Assembly (NCBI RefSeq): GCF_937960835.1
Contig: NZ_CALGPC010000006.1
Coordinates: 496,001-560,000, forward strand
Origin: an uncultured Ferrovibrio sp.
GTDB lineage: Bacteria; Pseudomonadota; Alphaproteobacteria; Ferrovibrionales; Ferrovibrionaceae
Direction of reading: 5' to 3'
DNA: 64,000 nt
Part shown: positions 25,012-35,130 of the stretch, one piece after another
Layout of the letters: the number at the start of each line of letters is the position of its first letter
Position numbering within the stretch: the first letter of the stretch is position 1
Notes under the pieces: generated by a model
Told to the model about the DNA's origin: nothing
Databases searched by the model: none
Seen by the model: the letters and a program-made list of their open reading frames with translations, nothing else
Position numbers and translations under genes: made by a program

Positions 25012-26218
25012 GGGAAGACTCCACCTTACGCAATCCAAACGCTAATCCGGTGCCGATCAGTCCGGCGACAAGCAGTAACCATCGGCCATCATTCCATCCG
25101 CCCAGCCAGGCGACCATGGTTGCAAGCCCCGGCGGACCGATGAAGGAGCCGATATTGAGCAACTGAATAACAACGCCGTTGACTGTGGCGATTTCTCCGT
25201 GATCGCGCGCCTGAGCCGGAATGCTAGCTAGCACGGCAGCGGGCAGCATACCGCCAAAGCCCGATGCCGCCATCGCCAAACCGATCTTGCCTGCCAAGGG
25301 CATGCCATCGGCAAAGCTCAGCACGCCAAACATCCCCATGCAGACGGAGATCGCGGCTATAATCGCCCAGCGCTGCAGACCGCGATGCATTAAGGCCGCC
25401 GACGACATGTTGCCGATCACGTTGATCAGCACCACGGCCGCGGTCCCGGCGGTGATCAAGGTTTCATTGTCAATTCCGCTGTCGCGCAGATAGGTGGGAA
25501 TCCAGGTGACGATGGCGAACCATTGCGTGGTGTAGCAGGCGAAGCAGCCCGCCAGCAGCCATGGCCCGGGGCGCCGCAGCGGCGCAGCGCTGAAGCGCCG
25601 CGGGGGCGGCGGTGGCAGGTTGCGCGTCGATCTCGCGATCAATACGGCAGCGACAACCAGCAGGCCGGCAATAAGCAGCCATAGGCCCCGCCACTCCAAG
25701 ATCAGGCCAACCAGCAAGGCGCCGAACATCCCAAGCGCCACGCCGAACGGCATATAGGTGCTCCACAGACCGAGTGCGAGATTGCGGTCCTGCGGCCGGG
25801 TGGCGGCCGCGATCAGGCTGGGCCCGCAGACGACGGTCAGCACGAATCCGAGCCCCTCGATGAGCCGGGCTGCCAGCAGCAGCGCGATTCCTTCGGCGAA
25901 GAAGCCGAGCAGATTTCCCAGGGCGGCGATGCCCAATCCCAAGCAAAGCGCCAGCCGGCCGCCGATCCGGTCGGAAGCGAAACCGGCGGCGATGCCGATG
26001 GAAGCGCCGATCAGATTGAAAGACGATGCGACAAGGCCTGCCGTCACCAGATCGAGATCGAAGTCGGCGCGTAGATCGGGAAGCAGCGGCGGCAGCTTTC
26101 CAAGCTGGATCGAGACCACAACGCCTGCGGCCACCACGGCAACAACGGCTTTCCAATCGGTCGAGGCGGCTGTCCCGGTACGGCCGGGACGCGGCGAGAT
26201 GGCGGGCGAGGCGGACAT
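25001..26218 (-). CDS. MFS transporter (CynX/NimT-like)
   Basis: Major facilitator protein, 405 aa, twelve helices. The conserved loop 2-3 motif reads GFASDRIGGRLAL (GxxxDRxGRR type). A proline run, PPPPPRRF, lies in the central cytoplasmic loop. Similar proteins export or import small anionic or amphiphilic compounds, but this substrate is unknown. It lies downstream of the NMT1/THI5-like binding protein behind a hairpin terminator and overlaps the EamA gene, so MFS and EamA form an operon. Confidence 0.88.
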   Translation of the reverse strand: MSASPAISPRPGRTGTAASTDWKAVVAVVAAGVVVSIQLGKLPPLLPDLRADFDLDLVTAGLVASSFNLIGASIGIAAGFASDRIGGRLALCLGLGIAALGNLLGFFAEGIALLLAARLIEGLGFVLTVVCGPSLIAAATRPQDRNLALGLWSTYMPFGVALGMFGALLVGLILEWRGLWLLIAGLLVVAAVLIARSTRNLPPPPPRRFSAAPLRRPGPWLLAGCFACYTTQWFAIVTWIPTYLRDSGIDNETLITAGTAAVVLINVIGNMSSAALMHRGLQRWAIIAAISVCMGMFGVLSFADGMPLAGKIGLAMAASGFGGMLPAAVLASIPAQARDHGEIATVNGVVIQLLNIGSFIGPPGLATMVAWLGGWNDGRWLLLVAGLIGTGLAFGLRKVESSHEG

Positions 26219-26240
26219 TCTTCTTGATTATGGTGAAATG

Positions 26241-26269
26241 AAAAGGCGGCGGGTCATCCCCGCCGCCTT
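26241..26269 (-). terminator. Terminator of the NMT1/THI5-like gene
   Basis: On the minus strand AAGGCGGCGGG (stem, read from 26269 to 26259) pairs with 26253-26243 around a 5-nt loop and is followed by TTTTC. It lies 29 bp after the binding-protein stop codon and 25 bp before the MFS start. Confidence 0.82.
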
Positions 26270-26297
26270 GGTACTATAACAGGTTTTCAGATTCCGT

Positions 26298-27341
<1,044 letters not shown>

Positions 27342-27661
27342 AAGAAGAATCTCCCCGTAAGCTTAAGAACTGCCGGTTGTTCGAGTCGCCCCGGCTTTGG
27401 CCTAACAGTCTATGTCCGGGCTCACACACCCGCCAAGGGCGAAATCAAACACTGGTCCAGGCGGAACGGTATGCAATTCTCAGTCCAAACTCTGACTGGG
27501 CGCGGAGAGCGGGATTTCCGGCCCCGACCCACCGTCGGAAGCGTTTCTGCACAAAGTTGCGCCGGTTTGCCTGCTTTTCCAGCAGGAAGCCCCGTTGCGT
27601 TGATGGGTTTAGGGACGTATGGTTCGCCCGCTTTTCCGTTTGCGCCTAGGAGTCGCACCCC
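27342..27661. promoter_or_regulatory. Divergent intergenic region
   Basis: This 320-bp region separates the minus-strand binding protein and plus-strand aminotransferase and must hold both promoters. I see ribosome sites at both ends (GGGGAGA for the receptor, AGGAG for the aminotransferase) but no recognisable riboswitch, operator or small gene. Confidence 0.6.
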
Positions 27662-28864
27662 ATGCCGTTCCTGTCCGATGCTCTCGGCCGCATCAAGCCG
27701 TCCGCCACCATTGCCGCCACGCAGAAAGCCCGTGCCCTGAAGGCCGCCGGTCGTGACGTGATCGGGTTGGGCGCCGGCGAGCCGGATTTCGAGACCCCGG
27801 CCAATATCCGCGAAGCCGCCAAGGCGGCGATCGATCGTGGCGAGACCCGCTACACCGATGTCGACGGCACCCCGGCTTTGAAGCAGGCGATCATCGCCAA
27901 GTTCAAGCGTGAGAACGGTCTGGAGTACAAGCCCGAGCAGATCAGCGTCGGCACCGGCGGCAAGCAGGTTCTGTTCAACGCGCTGCTGGCCACCGTCAAT
28001 CCGGGCGACGAGGTGATCATCCCGGCGCCCTACTGGGTCAGCTATCCCGATATCGTCAATTTCGCAGGCGGCACGCCTGTCTTTGTGACCGGCAAGGCCG
28101 AGGATGGCTTCAAGCTGCGTCCCGAGGCGCTGGACGCTGCAATCACGCCGAGGACCAAGTGGCTGATCCTCAACTCGCCGTCCAATCCCTCGGGCGCCGC
28201 CTATACGCGCGATGAACTGAAGGCGCTGACCGATGTCCTGCTCAAGCATCCGCATGTCTGGATCTTGACCGATGACATGTACGAGCATCTGACTTACGAC
28301 AATTTCGTCTTCACGACGCCGGCCCAGGTCGAGCCCGCGCTATATGAGCGCACGCTCACCATGAACGGCGTCTCGAAGGCCTATTGCATGACCGGCTGGC
28401 GTATCGGATATGCCGGCGGTCCGGTGCAACTGATCAAGGCGATGGCGAACCTGCAGTCGCAGTCGACCTCGAACCCGTCCTCTGTCAGCCAGGCTGCTGC
28501 CGTCGAGGCGCTGAACGGCCCGCAGGACTTCATCCCGAAGAACAATGCGGTCTTCAAGCAGCGCCGCGACCTGGTGGTCTCGATGCTGAACCAGGCCAAG
28601 GGCATCCATTGCCCGAAACCGGAAGGCGCCTTCTATGTCTATCCAAGCTGCGCCGGCACCATCGGCAAGACCAGCAAGGGCGGCATCAAGATCAATAACG
28701 ACCAGGATTTCTGCAACGCTCTTCTGGAAGAGAAGGGAGTTGCGGTCGTGTTCGGCGAGGCCTTCGGCCTCAGCCCGCATTTCCGCATTTCCTACGCCAC
28801 CTCGACCGAGGCGCTGAAGGATGCCTGCGCGCGAATCCAGGAATTCTGTGCTGAGCTGTCGTAA
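27662..28864 (+). CDS. aatA: Class I aspartate aminotransferase (subgroup Ib)
   Basis: PLP enzyme of 400 aa that interconverts aspartate and oxaloacetate; subgroup Ib members may also use prephenate. Motifs: GLGAGEPDFETP, the TRYTDVDGTPALKQAI segment, the substrate strand NSPSNPSGAAYT, and the Schiff-base lysine in NGVSKAYCMTGWRIGYAGG. The C-terminal domain carries SPHFRISYATS with the carboxylate-binding Arg. Start ATG after AGGAGTCG. It is monocistronic with a possible hairpin behind it. Confidence 0.94.
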   Translation: MPFLSDALGRIKPSATIAATQKARALKAAGRDVIGLGAGEPDFETPANIREAAKAAIDRGETRYTDVDGTPALKQAIIAKFKRENGLEYKPEQISVGTGGKQVLFNALLATVNPGDEVIIPAPYWVSYPDIVNFAGGTPVFVTGKAEDGFKLRPEALDAAITPRTKWLILNSPSNPSGAAYTRDELKALTDVLLKHPHVWILTDDMYEHLTYDNFVFTTPAQVEPALYERTLTMNGVSKAYCMTGWRIGYAGGPVQLIKAMANLQSQSTSNPSSVSQAAAVEALNGPQDFIPKNNAVFKQRRDLVVSMLNQAKGIHCPKPEGAFYVYPSCAGTIGKTSKGGIKINNDQDFCNALLEEKGVAVVFGEAFGLSPHFRISYATSTEALKDACARIQEFCAELS

Positions 28865-28875
28865 TTTCTACACGG

Positions 28876-28902
28876 CAGCGCGTGACGGCGGTCACGCCGC
28901 TG
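28876..28902. repeat. Hairpin after the aminotransferase
   Basis: GCGTGAC-GGCG-GTCACGC forms a perfect seven-pair stem, extended by CAGC/GCTG with one bulged C. No T run follows. It may be a weak or Rho-assisted 3' end. Confidence 0.5.
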
Positions 28903-28980
28903 TGAGGGCCCGCTTGGCGCGTATAACCGCCAATGCTAAACACCCCTTCACGCGGCCTGCCCGGCCGTGCGGATGACGAC

Positions 28981-29253
28981 ATGCCGACTACCGTCCTGAA
29001 ACGCTCCGTTGTGGTCGGCGGCCATCGGACCAGCATCTCCCTGGAGCAGGCCTTCTGGGAGGCGTTGCGAATCCTGGCGGCTAAGGACGGCAAGACCATC
29101 AATCAGATGGTCAGCGATATCGACGCTGCACGCTCGGGCAATCTGTCGAGCGCAATCCGGGTCTGGGTCCTGGAATGCGCGAAACGGGGGCTGCTGCAGT
29201 CGGAGGAAACCGCCGAAAGAGCGGGCATGCCGGCTGGAAAGCAAGACGAGTAA
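28981..29253 (+). CDS. Ribbon-helix-helix (RHH_4) protein
   Basis: A small 90-aa DNA-binding-type protein. The core reads KRSVVVGGHRTSISLEQAFWEALRILAA, then TINQMVSDIDAARSGNLSSAIRVWVLE, the RHH_4 pattern common in Alphaproteobacteria: a beta strand followed by two helices. Start 28981 begins MPTTVLKRS; an in-frame ATG at 28933 would add 16 residues and has an equally weak ribosome site. It could act as a small repressor and lies 72 bp upstream of an RND efflux operon. A role in controlling that operon is only inferred from position. Confidence 0.82.
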   Translation: MPTTVLKRSVVVGGHRTSISLEQAFWEALRILAAKDGKTINQMVSDIDAARSGNLSSAIRVWVLECAKRGLLQSEETAERAGMPAGKQDE

Positions 29254-29325
29254 GCCGCGTCGTTCGGGGGATTTTCAGTTAGGACAAGATGTGCGCTCCC
29301 GGACGGCCCCATAGGAGAGGCTGTT

Positions 29326-30474
29326 ATGCGCGCCACACATTTTATGACCACTCGGGTTTTCACCACTCGGGCGGTCATGCTGCTGGGTCTGTTGTCTCTG
29401 ACGGCTCTGGCGGCCTGCGAGCAACCGCCCCCGCCGCCTGAGCCGGTCCGTCCGGTGCGCGTGACCACAGCCACGCCTCAGGTTTTCGAAAGCCGCTCCA
29501 GCTATACCAGCGAGGTTCGAGCCCGCTACGAGACCAATCTGGCCTTCCGCGTCGGCGGCAAGATCGTCGCCCGCTATGTCGAGGTCGGCTCGGAAGTAAA
29601 GAAGGGCACGTTGCTCGCCCGTCTGGATCCTGAAGATACGCGTCTTGCGATTCAGAATGCGAAAGCGCAGGTCAGCGCGGCGCAGGCGAATTTCAATCAG
29701 GCCCAGATCGAACTCAATCGATACAAGAAGCTGTTCGAAGGCAAGGTGATCAGCCAGGCTGAACTAGACCGCCGGCAGAACACCTACAACACCGCCGAGG
29801 CGCAGCTCGAAAGCGCGAAGTCGCAGCTTCGCGTGGCGCAGAACCAGATGGACTATACCGAGCTGCAGGCCGATGCCGATGGTGTCATCACTGCGATCAG
29901 CATCGAGGCCGGCCAAGTGGTATCTGCCGGTCAGACGGTGATGAAGCTGGCAAGACCGGAAGAAAAGGAGGTGGTGTTTAATGTCGCCGAAAACCGCCTC
30001 GACGAGTTGCGCAACGCCACTGCAATCGCGGTCAGCCTCTGGGCGCAGCCAGACAAGGAATATGCCGGCGTGGTGCGCGAGATCGCGCCGGGCGCCGATC
30101 CGGTGACGCGCACCTATGCAGTGAAAGTCACGGTGCTGAACCCGCCGGCCTCCATGCGCCTTGGTATGACTGCCACCGCCTCAATCATCCGACGCAGCGA
30201 TGCCAGCGTGATTCCGCTGCCACTTTCGGCGCTGTATCAGCAGGGCGATAAGCCAGCCGTCTGGATCTATTCCCCCAAGGAGGATGCCGAGCAGGGCAGC
30301 GTGACGCTGCAGCCGGTGCAGGTCGCGGCCTATATCGAAGACGCCGTGCTGATCGCCGGCGGCCTGAAGGCGGGCGACAAGGTGGTGACCGCCGGCGTGC
30401 ATAAGCTGATCCCTGGACAGACCGTGCGCGTGCTGCCTGAGATCAATGGCGTGACCGCGGGGGCGAAGCTGTGA
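29326..30474 (+). CDS. RND efflux periplasmic adaptor, lipoprotein
   Basis: Membrane-fusion protein of 382 aa with a signal ending in the lipobox LAAC (Cys near residue 28), then a proline-rich spacer PPPPPEPVRP. The lipoyl halves are VGGKIVARYVEVGSEVKKGTLLARL and ADADGVITAISIEAGQVVSAGQTV, separated by the coiled-coil hairpin (residues about 105-175). AGGAGAGG precedes ATG. The stop overlaps the pump's start (GTGA), so adaptor and pump are translationally coupled. No outer-membrane factor is in the operon. Confidence 0.93.
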   Translation: MRATHFMTTRVFTTRAVMLLGLLSLTALAACEQPPPPPEPVRPVRVTTATPQVFESRSSYTSEVRARYETNLAFRVGGKIVARYVEVGSEVKKGTLLARLDPEDTRLAIQNAKAQVSAAQANFNQAQIELNRYKKLFEGKVISQAELDRRQNTYNTAEAQLESAKSQLRVAQNQMDYTELQADADGVITAISIEAGQVVSAGQTVMKLARPEEKEVVFNVAENRLDELRNATAIAVSLWAQPDKEYAGVVREIAPGADPVTRTYAVKVTVLNPPASMRLGMTATASIIRRSDASVIPLPLSALYQQGDKPAVWIYSPKEDAEQGSVTLQPVQVAAYIEDAVLIAGGLKAGDKVVTAGVHKLIPGQTVRVLPEINGVTAGAKL

Positions 30475-33400
30475 AGATGGAAGCCCCGTCGGGCGGCGGC
30501 GACCGCTTCAACCTGTCGGCCTGGGCCCTCAACCATCGATCGCTGATCGGCTTTTTGATGGTGCTGCTGCTGGCAGCCGGCACGCTGTCCTATAACCAGC
30601 TTGGCCGTGCCGAGGATCCGGATTTCACCTTCAAGGTGATGATTGTGCGCGCCAACTGGCCTGGCGCCACTGCGCGCGAGATGGAACTTCAGGTCACCGA
30701 CAAGATCGAGAAAAAGCTGCAGGAGACGCCATATCTCTACTACGTGCGCAGCTATTCCAAGCCGGGCGAGTCGACCATCTTTGTCAATCTGCGCGATGAC
30801 ACGCCGCCCAAGCTGGTATCGGACATCTGGTATCAGGTGCGCAAGAAGGTGAGCGATATCCGCCACACCCTGCCGCAGGGTGTGCAGGGTCCGTTCTTCA
30901 ATGACGAATTCGCCGACACCTTCGGCACGATCTATGCCTTCACCGCAGACGGCTTCACCCATCGCGAGTTGAAGGATTACGTTGAGGATGTGCGCGAAGA
31001 GGTGCTGCGCATCAAAGACGTCAGCAAGGCAGAACTGCTCGGCGTGCAGCCGGAGAAAATCTTCATCGAATTCTCCCACAAGAAGCTCGCCAATCTTGGC
31101 ATCAGTCCGCAGCAGATCCTAAATGTCATCCAGCAGCAGAACAGTCAGACGGCATCCGGCGTGATCCAGACCGCGTCGGATCGGATCGCCACGCGGGTCA
31201 GCGGCGATATCGAAACGGCGCGCGGCCTGGCCGAACTGTCGATCCAGGCCAACGGCCGCCTGATCCGGCTCGGCGACATCGCCGATATCAAGCGCGACTA
31301 TGCCGATCCGCCCAGCCCGCGTTTCCGCTACAACGGCCAGGAAGCCATTGGTCTGGCGATTTCCATGGCCAAGGGCGGCAACATGATCGCTCTGGGCGAA
31401 GCGTTGAAGGAAACAATGGCACGACTGAAGGCCGACATGCCGGTCGGCATCGAAGTCTATCAGGTGGCGGACCAGCCGACTGTGGTGCAGCGCTCTATCG
31501 CGGAATTCATGAAGGTCCTGTTCGAGGCGGTTGCCATCGTCCTGGCTGTGAGCTTTCTCAGCCTTGGTCTGCGCAGCGGCGTGGTGGTCATGCTCTGCAT
31601 CCCGCTGGTACTGGCGATCACCTTCGTGTGCATGCAGATATTCGGCATCGACTTCCACCGTATCTCTTTGGGCGCGCTGATCATCTCGCTCGGCCTTCTG
31701 GTTGATGACGCGATCATTGCGGTCGAGATGATGCAGGTGAAGATGGAACAGGGATTCGACAGATTCAGCGCCGCCAGTTTTGCCTATACCTCGACCGCCT
31801 TTCCGATGCTGACCGGCACGCTGATCACGGCGGCCGGCTTTGTACCGGTGGGCTTCGCGAAGTCGGCAGCCGGTGAATACACCTTCTCGATCTTTGCGGT
31901 GGTGACGATCTCGCTGCTGGTCTCCTGGGGGGTGGCAGTGATCTTTACCCCCTTCATCGGCTACAAGCTGCTGCCGGACCCGAAGCCCGGCAAGCACGGC
32001 CATGGCGACGAGGTCTACCAGCGCGGCATCTATCGCTTCGTGCGGCCCGTCATCGAATGGTGCGTGCGCCGCCGCTGGATTGTCATTGCTGCCACCATTG
32101 GTCTTTTCTTCGCCAGCGTCGCCGGCTTTGGCCTGGTGCAGCAGCAATTCTTCCCGGCATCCAACCGGCCGGAATTGATGGTCGACTTGCGCCTGCCGCA
32201 GGGCGCCTCCATCGCCGCCACCCAGCAGGAGGCGTTGAGGCTGGAAGCACTGCTGGATGGTGATGAGGACATCATCAATTACACGACTTATGTTGGCAGC
32301 GGCGCGCCGCGCTTCTACCTGCCGCTCGATATTCAGCTCGCCAACGACAACTTCGCCCAGGTGGTGGTGCTGACCAAGGGCGATGCCGAGCGCGAGCGGG
32401 TGCGCGACAAGCTGATCAAGGCCTTCCAGGAAGACTTCACTCTGCTGCGCGGCCGCGTGAACCGGCTGGAGAACGGCCCGCCCGTGGGCTTCCCCGTGCA
32501 GTTCCGCGTCAGCGGCCCGGATCCGATGGAAGTGCGCCGCATTGCCTATCAGGTCGGCGATATCATGCGGGCCAATCCGAATACGCGCGATGTCAATCTG
32601 GATTGGGACGAACTGAGCAAAGTCGTCAAGCTGGATGTCGACCAGGCCAAAGCCCGTCTGCTGGGGATTTCCTCGCAGGACCTGGCGACGACGCTGAACT
32701 CCATCGTCTCCGGCATCACGGTGACGCAATATCGCGAAGGCCGCGAACTCATCGATGTCGTAGCCCGCGCTGAAGCGGCGGAACGCCTCAGCCTGAACGG
32801 CATCAAGGATATCAATGTGGCCGGCGCTGAAAGCGCCCGTCCGGTGCCGCTCAGCCAGGTGGCAGAAATTTCCTACGGCCTGGAGGAGGGCATCATCTGG
32901 CGGCGTGACCGCCAGCCGGTGATCACGGTGCGTGCCGATATCGTCGACGGCATCCAGGCGCCGGTGGTTTCGAAACAGATTGATCCGAAGCTGGATGAAC
33001 TGCGCGCCAAGCTGCCGCCTGGTTATCGCATCGTCATGGGCGGCGCGATCGAGGAAAGTGCTAAGGCCAACGCGTCCATCGGCGCGGTGGTGCCGGTGAT
33101 GATCGGCATCATGGTCACTCTGCTGATGGTGCAGCTGCAATCGGTGTCGCGCATGCTGCTGGTGCTGCTGACTGCCCCACTGGGCCTGATCGGCGTGACG
33201 CTGGGCCTGCTGACCTTCAACGTGCCCTTTGGCTTCGTTGCCATGCTGGGAGCCATCGCACTGGCTGGCATGATCATGCGCAACTCGGTGATCCTGGTCG
33301 ATCAGATCGAACAGGATATCCGGCGCGGTGAGCAGCAATGGGATGCCATTGTGAATGCGACGCTGCGGCGTTTCCGGCCCATCGTGCTGACGGCGCTGGC

Positions 33401-33578
33401 GGCCATCTTGGGCATGGTGCCGCTATCAACCAGCAATTTCTGGGGGCCGATGGCCTTTACTATCATTGGCGGCCTGCTGGTCGCGACGCTGCTGACGCTT
33501 CTGTTCCTGCCGGCGCTTTATGCCGCCTGGTTCCGCGTCAAGCACCCGGACAAGGTCAGGGGAGCCGTCACCGCCTAA
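30471..33578 (+). CDS. RND efflux transporter pump, AcrB/HAE1-like
   Basis: A second RND pump, 1035 aa. The TM4 proton-relay motif is GLLVDDAIIAVEMMQVKMEQGF. Other signatures: GRAEDPDFTFKVMIVRANWPGA in the porter domain, and TLRRFRPIVLTALAAILGMVPLS near TM11-12. Start is GTG at 30471, overlapping the adaptor stop. It differs in sequence from the 15.3-kb pump and has a shorter N-terminal tail. The substrate is unknown; the operon is separate from the other RND set. Confidence 0.95.
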   Translation: MKMEAPSGGGDRFNLSAWALNHRSLIGFLMVLLLAAGTLSYNQLGRAEDPDFTFKVMIVRANWPGATAREMELQVTDKIEKKLQETPYLYYVRSYSKPGESTIFVNLRDDTPPKLVSDIWYQVRKKVSDIRHTLPQGVQGPFFNDEFADTFGTIYAFTADGFTHRELKDYVEDVREEVLRIKDVSKAELLGVQPEKIFIEFSHKKLANLGISPQQILNVIQQQNSQTASGVIQTASDRIATRVSGDIETARGLAELSIQANGRLIRLGDIADIKRDYADPPSPRFRYNGQEAIGLAISMAKGGNMIALGEALKETMARLKADMPVGIEVYQVADQPTVVQRSIAEFMKVLFEAVAIVLAVSFLSLGLRSGVVVMLCIPLVLAITFVCMQIFGIDFHRISLGALIISLGLLVDDAIIAVEMMQVKMEQGFDRFSAASFAYTSTAFPMLTGTLITAAGFVPVGFAKSAAGEYTFSIFAVVTISLLVSWGVAVIFTPFIGYKLLPDPKPGKHGHGDEVYQRGIYRFVRPVIEWCVRRRWIVIAATIGLFFASVAGFGLVQQQFFPASNRPELMVDLRLPQGASIAATQQEALRLEALLDGDEDIINYTTYVGSGAPRFYLPLDIQLANDNFAQVVVLTKGDAERERVRDKLIKAFQEDFTLLRGRVNRLENGPPVGFPVQFRVSGPDPMEVRRIAYQVGDIMRANPNTRDVNLDWDELSKVVKLDVDQAKARLLGISSQDLATTLNSIVSGITVTQYREGRELIDVVARAEAAERLSLNGIKDINVAGAESARPVPLSQVAEISYGLEEGIIWRRDRQPVITVRADIVDGIQAPVVSKQIDPKLDELRAKLPPGYRIVMGGAIEESAKANASIGAVVPVMIGIMVTLLMVQLQSVSRMLLVLLTAPLGLIGVTLGLLTFNVPFGFVAMLGAIALAGMIMRNSVILVDQIEQDIRRGEQQWDAIVNATLRRFRPIVLTALAAILGMVPLSTSNFWGPMAFTIIGGLLVATLLTLLFLPALYAAWFRVKHPDKVRGAVTA

Positions 33579-33611
33579 CCGGTGAGCCTGAAGATGTGGA
33601 AGGGGCGATGC

Positions 33612-33947
33612 TTACGTCGTCTCTTCCTTGATCTTCAGATGGGTAGCCTCGACGGGATCGTCCGTCCAATCGTCGCCGCCCGTCATGACGCAACTGCGGC
33701 CATCGGGCGTAGTGACGAGCAGGGTCCAGGAGCCGGTTTGCGAAATCAGCAATTCCACCACCCGGTCATCACCGATCGCCCCGGCGGCTTTCGGCTCCTC
33801 GCCGAAGCGCTGCAGCAGCATCTTGCCCATGTCTTCGCGCAAGCCGCAGATGGCCTGCCCCATGGTTTGGGCTTGGGAAGGGAAGGGGGCGGTGGCGAGT
33901 ACGGAAACTGCGATCAGGGACGCACTGAACAAGACGGCCTTGCGCAT
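33612..33947 (-). CDS. Small secreted protein of unknown function
   Basis: A 111-aa protein with an N-terminal signal (MRKAVLFSASLIAVSVLATA...SQAQ). The mature part has two Cys, in the stretches AICGLRED and RSCVMTGG, so one disulfide in the periplasm is possible. The C-terminus is acidic. The ATG at 33947 opens the signal; upstream in-frame codons to 33971 look accidental. It converges on the RND pump gene, 33 bp apart. I recognise no family. Confidence 0.65.
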   Translation of the reverse strand: MRKAVLFSASLIAVSVLATAPFPSQAQTMGQAICGLREDMGKMLLQRFGEEPKAAGAIGDDRVVELLISQTGSWTLLVTTPDGRSCVMTGGDDWTDDPVEATHLKIKEETT

Positions 33948-34125
33948 GGCGGCCTCCATTTTTATGTGCATGCGTCACCGCGTCATGCGGGATGCTCGAG
34001 GACTCCACCCTGCCCTGGGCCTATGGCTTTAGTTTTCTCTTTTCAAGGCAGCTTTGTGGCGCCGGCCGCGGCCGGGACAGGATGGCCGGCCGGCACGAAA
34101 GAGCTAAACGCTGGATATGGCTGGC

Positions 34126-35130
34126 TTATGCCGCCAGGGAATCGTTGAGGTGGCAGGCCGACATCCGGCCGGGCGCGATCTCCTGCAGCGCCGGGACTTC
34201 CTTCTTGCAGCGTTCGCTGGCGAAGGGGCAGCGCGGATGGAAATGGCAGCCGCTGGGCGGGTCGAGCGGCGAGGGAATCTCGCCGGATATCGGCGTGTAG
34301 TCGCGCAGCTCCGCCACCAGCTTCGGGGCCTCGGCCAGCAGGGCCTTGGTGTAGGGATGGTTCGGGCTGGCGAACAGCTCTTCGGTCGGTGCGCTTTCCA
34401 CCACGCGACCGAGATACATGATCACCACGCGGTCCGAGATATGTTCGACGACCGCAAGGTTGTGGCTGATGAAGAGATAAGTCAGGCCCAGCTGCTCGCG
34501 CAGATCCATAAACAGGTTGAGCACCTGCGCCTGGATCGACACGTCCAACGCAGCCACTGCCTCGTCGCAGACGATGAAGCGCGGCTTTACGGCAAGTGCG
34601 CGGGCGATGCCAATGCGTTGGCGCTGGCCGCCGGAGAATTGATGCGGGTAGCGGCGGCGATAGCGCGGATCGAGTCCGACCTGATTCATGATCTGCTCGA
34701 CATATGCAGGCATTTCACTGCGCTTGATCAGGCCATGGGCAACCGGCGCTTCGCCGATGATGTCTTCCACCCGCATGCGCGGATTGAGCGACGCATAAGG
34801 GTCCTGGAAGATCATCTGCACGGCGAGCTTATATTCGCGCCGCTCGGCTTCGTTCATTGCATGCAGCGATTTGCCGTGGAAAGAGATCGTGCCATCGCTG
34901 GGATCCATGATGCCGGCCACGATCCGCCCAAGCGTCGACTTGCCGCAGCCGCTTTCGCCGACCAGGCCGACCACCTCGCCCTCGCGGATGCCGAGATCGA
35001 CATGATTGACCGCATGGACAGCGCGCTCCTTGATTCCGGCGCCGAAGAGATTGGCGATCTTCGAGGCGAGGTCGAGCCGCCAGACGAAGCGCTTGGAGAT
35101 ATTCTTCAGTTCAAGCATGGGGGCATTCAT
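34126..35130 (-). CDS. dppF: Peptide/nickel-type ABC transporter ATPase (DppF/OppF)
   Basis: Cytoplasmic ATPase of 334 aa, second of a pair energising peptide import. Walker A GESGCGKST, signature FSGGQRQRIGIARAL, Walker B FIVCDEAVAALDVS, and the oligopeptide C-terminal domain with four conserved Cys for Fe-S (FHPRCPFASERCKKEVP). The oligopeptide C-terminal Cys pattern is typical for OppF. It overlaps the DppD stop by four bases and is the last gene of the operon. Spans residues at the N-terminus like MLELKNISKRF. The ligand class could equally be dipeptides, oligopeptides or metal complexes. Confidence 0.93.
   Translation of the reverse strand: MNAPMLELKNISKRFVWRLDLASKIANLFGAGIKERAVHAVNHVDLGIREGEVVGLVGESGCGKSTLGRIVAGIMDPSDGTISFHGKSLHAMNEAERREYKLAVQMIFQDPYASLNPRMRVEDIIGEAPVAHGLIKRSEMPAYVEQIMNQVGLDPRYRRRYPHQFSGGQRQRIGIARALAVKPRFIVCDEAVAALDVSIQAQVLNLFMDLREQLGLTYLFISHNLAVVEHISDRVVIMYLGRVVESAPTEELFASPNHPYTKALLAEAPKLVAELRDYTPISGEIPSPLDPPSGCHFHPRCPFASERCKKEVPALQEIAPGRMSACHLNDSLAA

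Noticed and set aside
31119..33338. 739-codon antisense frame within the RND pump
   Set aside because: His/Asp/Gln-rich composition typical of reverse-frame shadow in high-GC genes; no recognisable domain.
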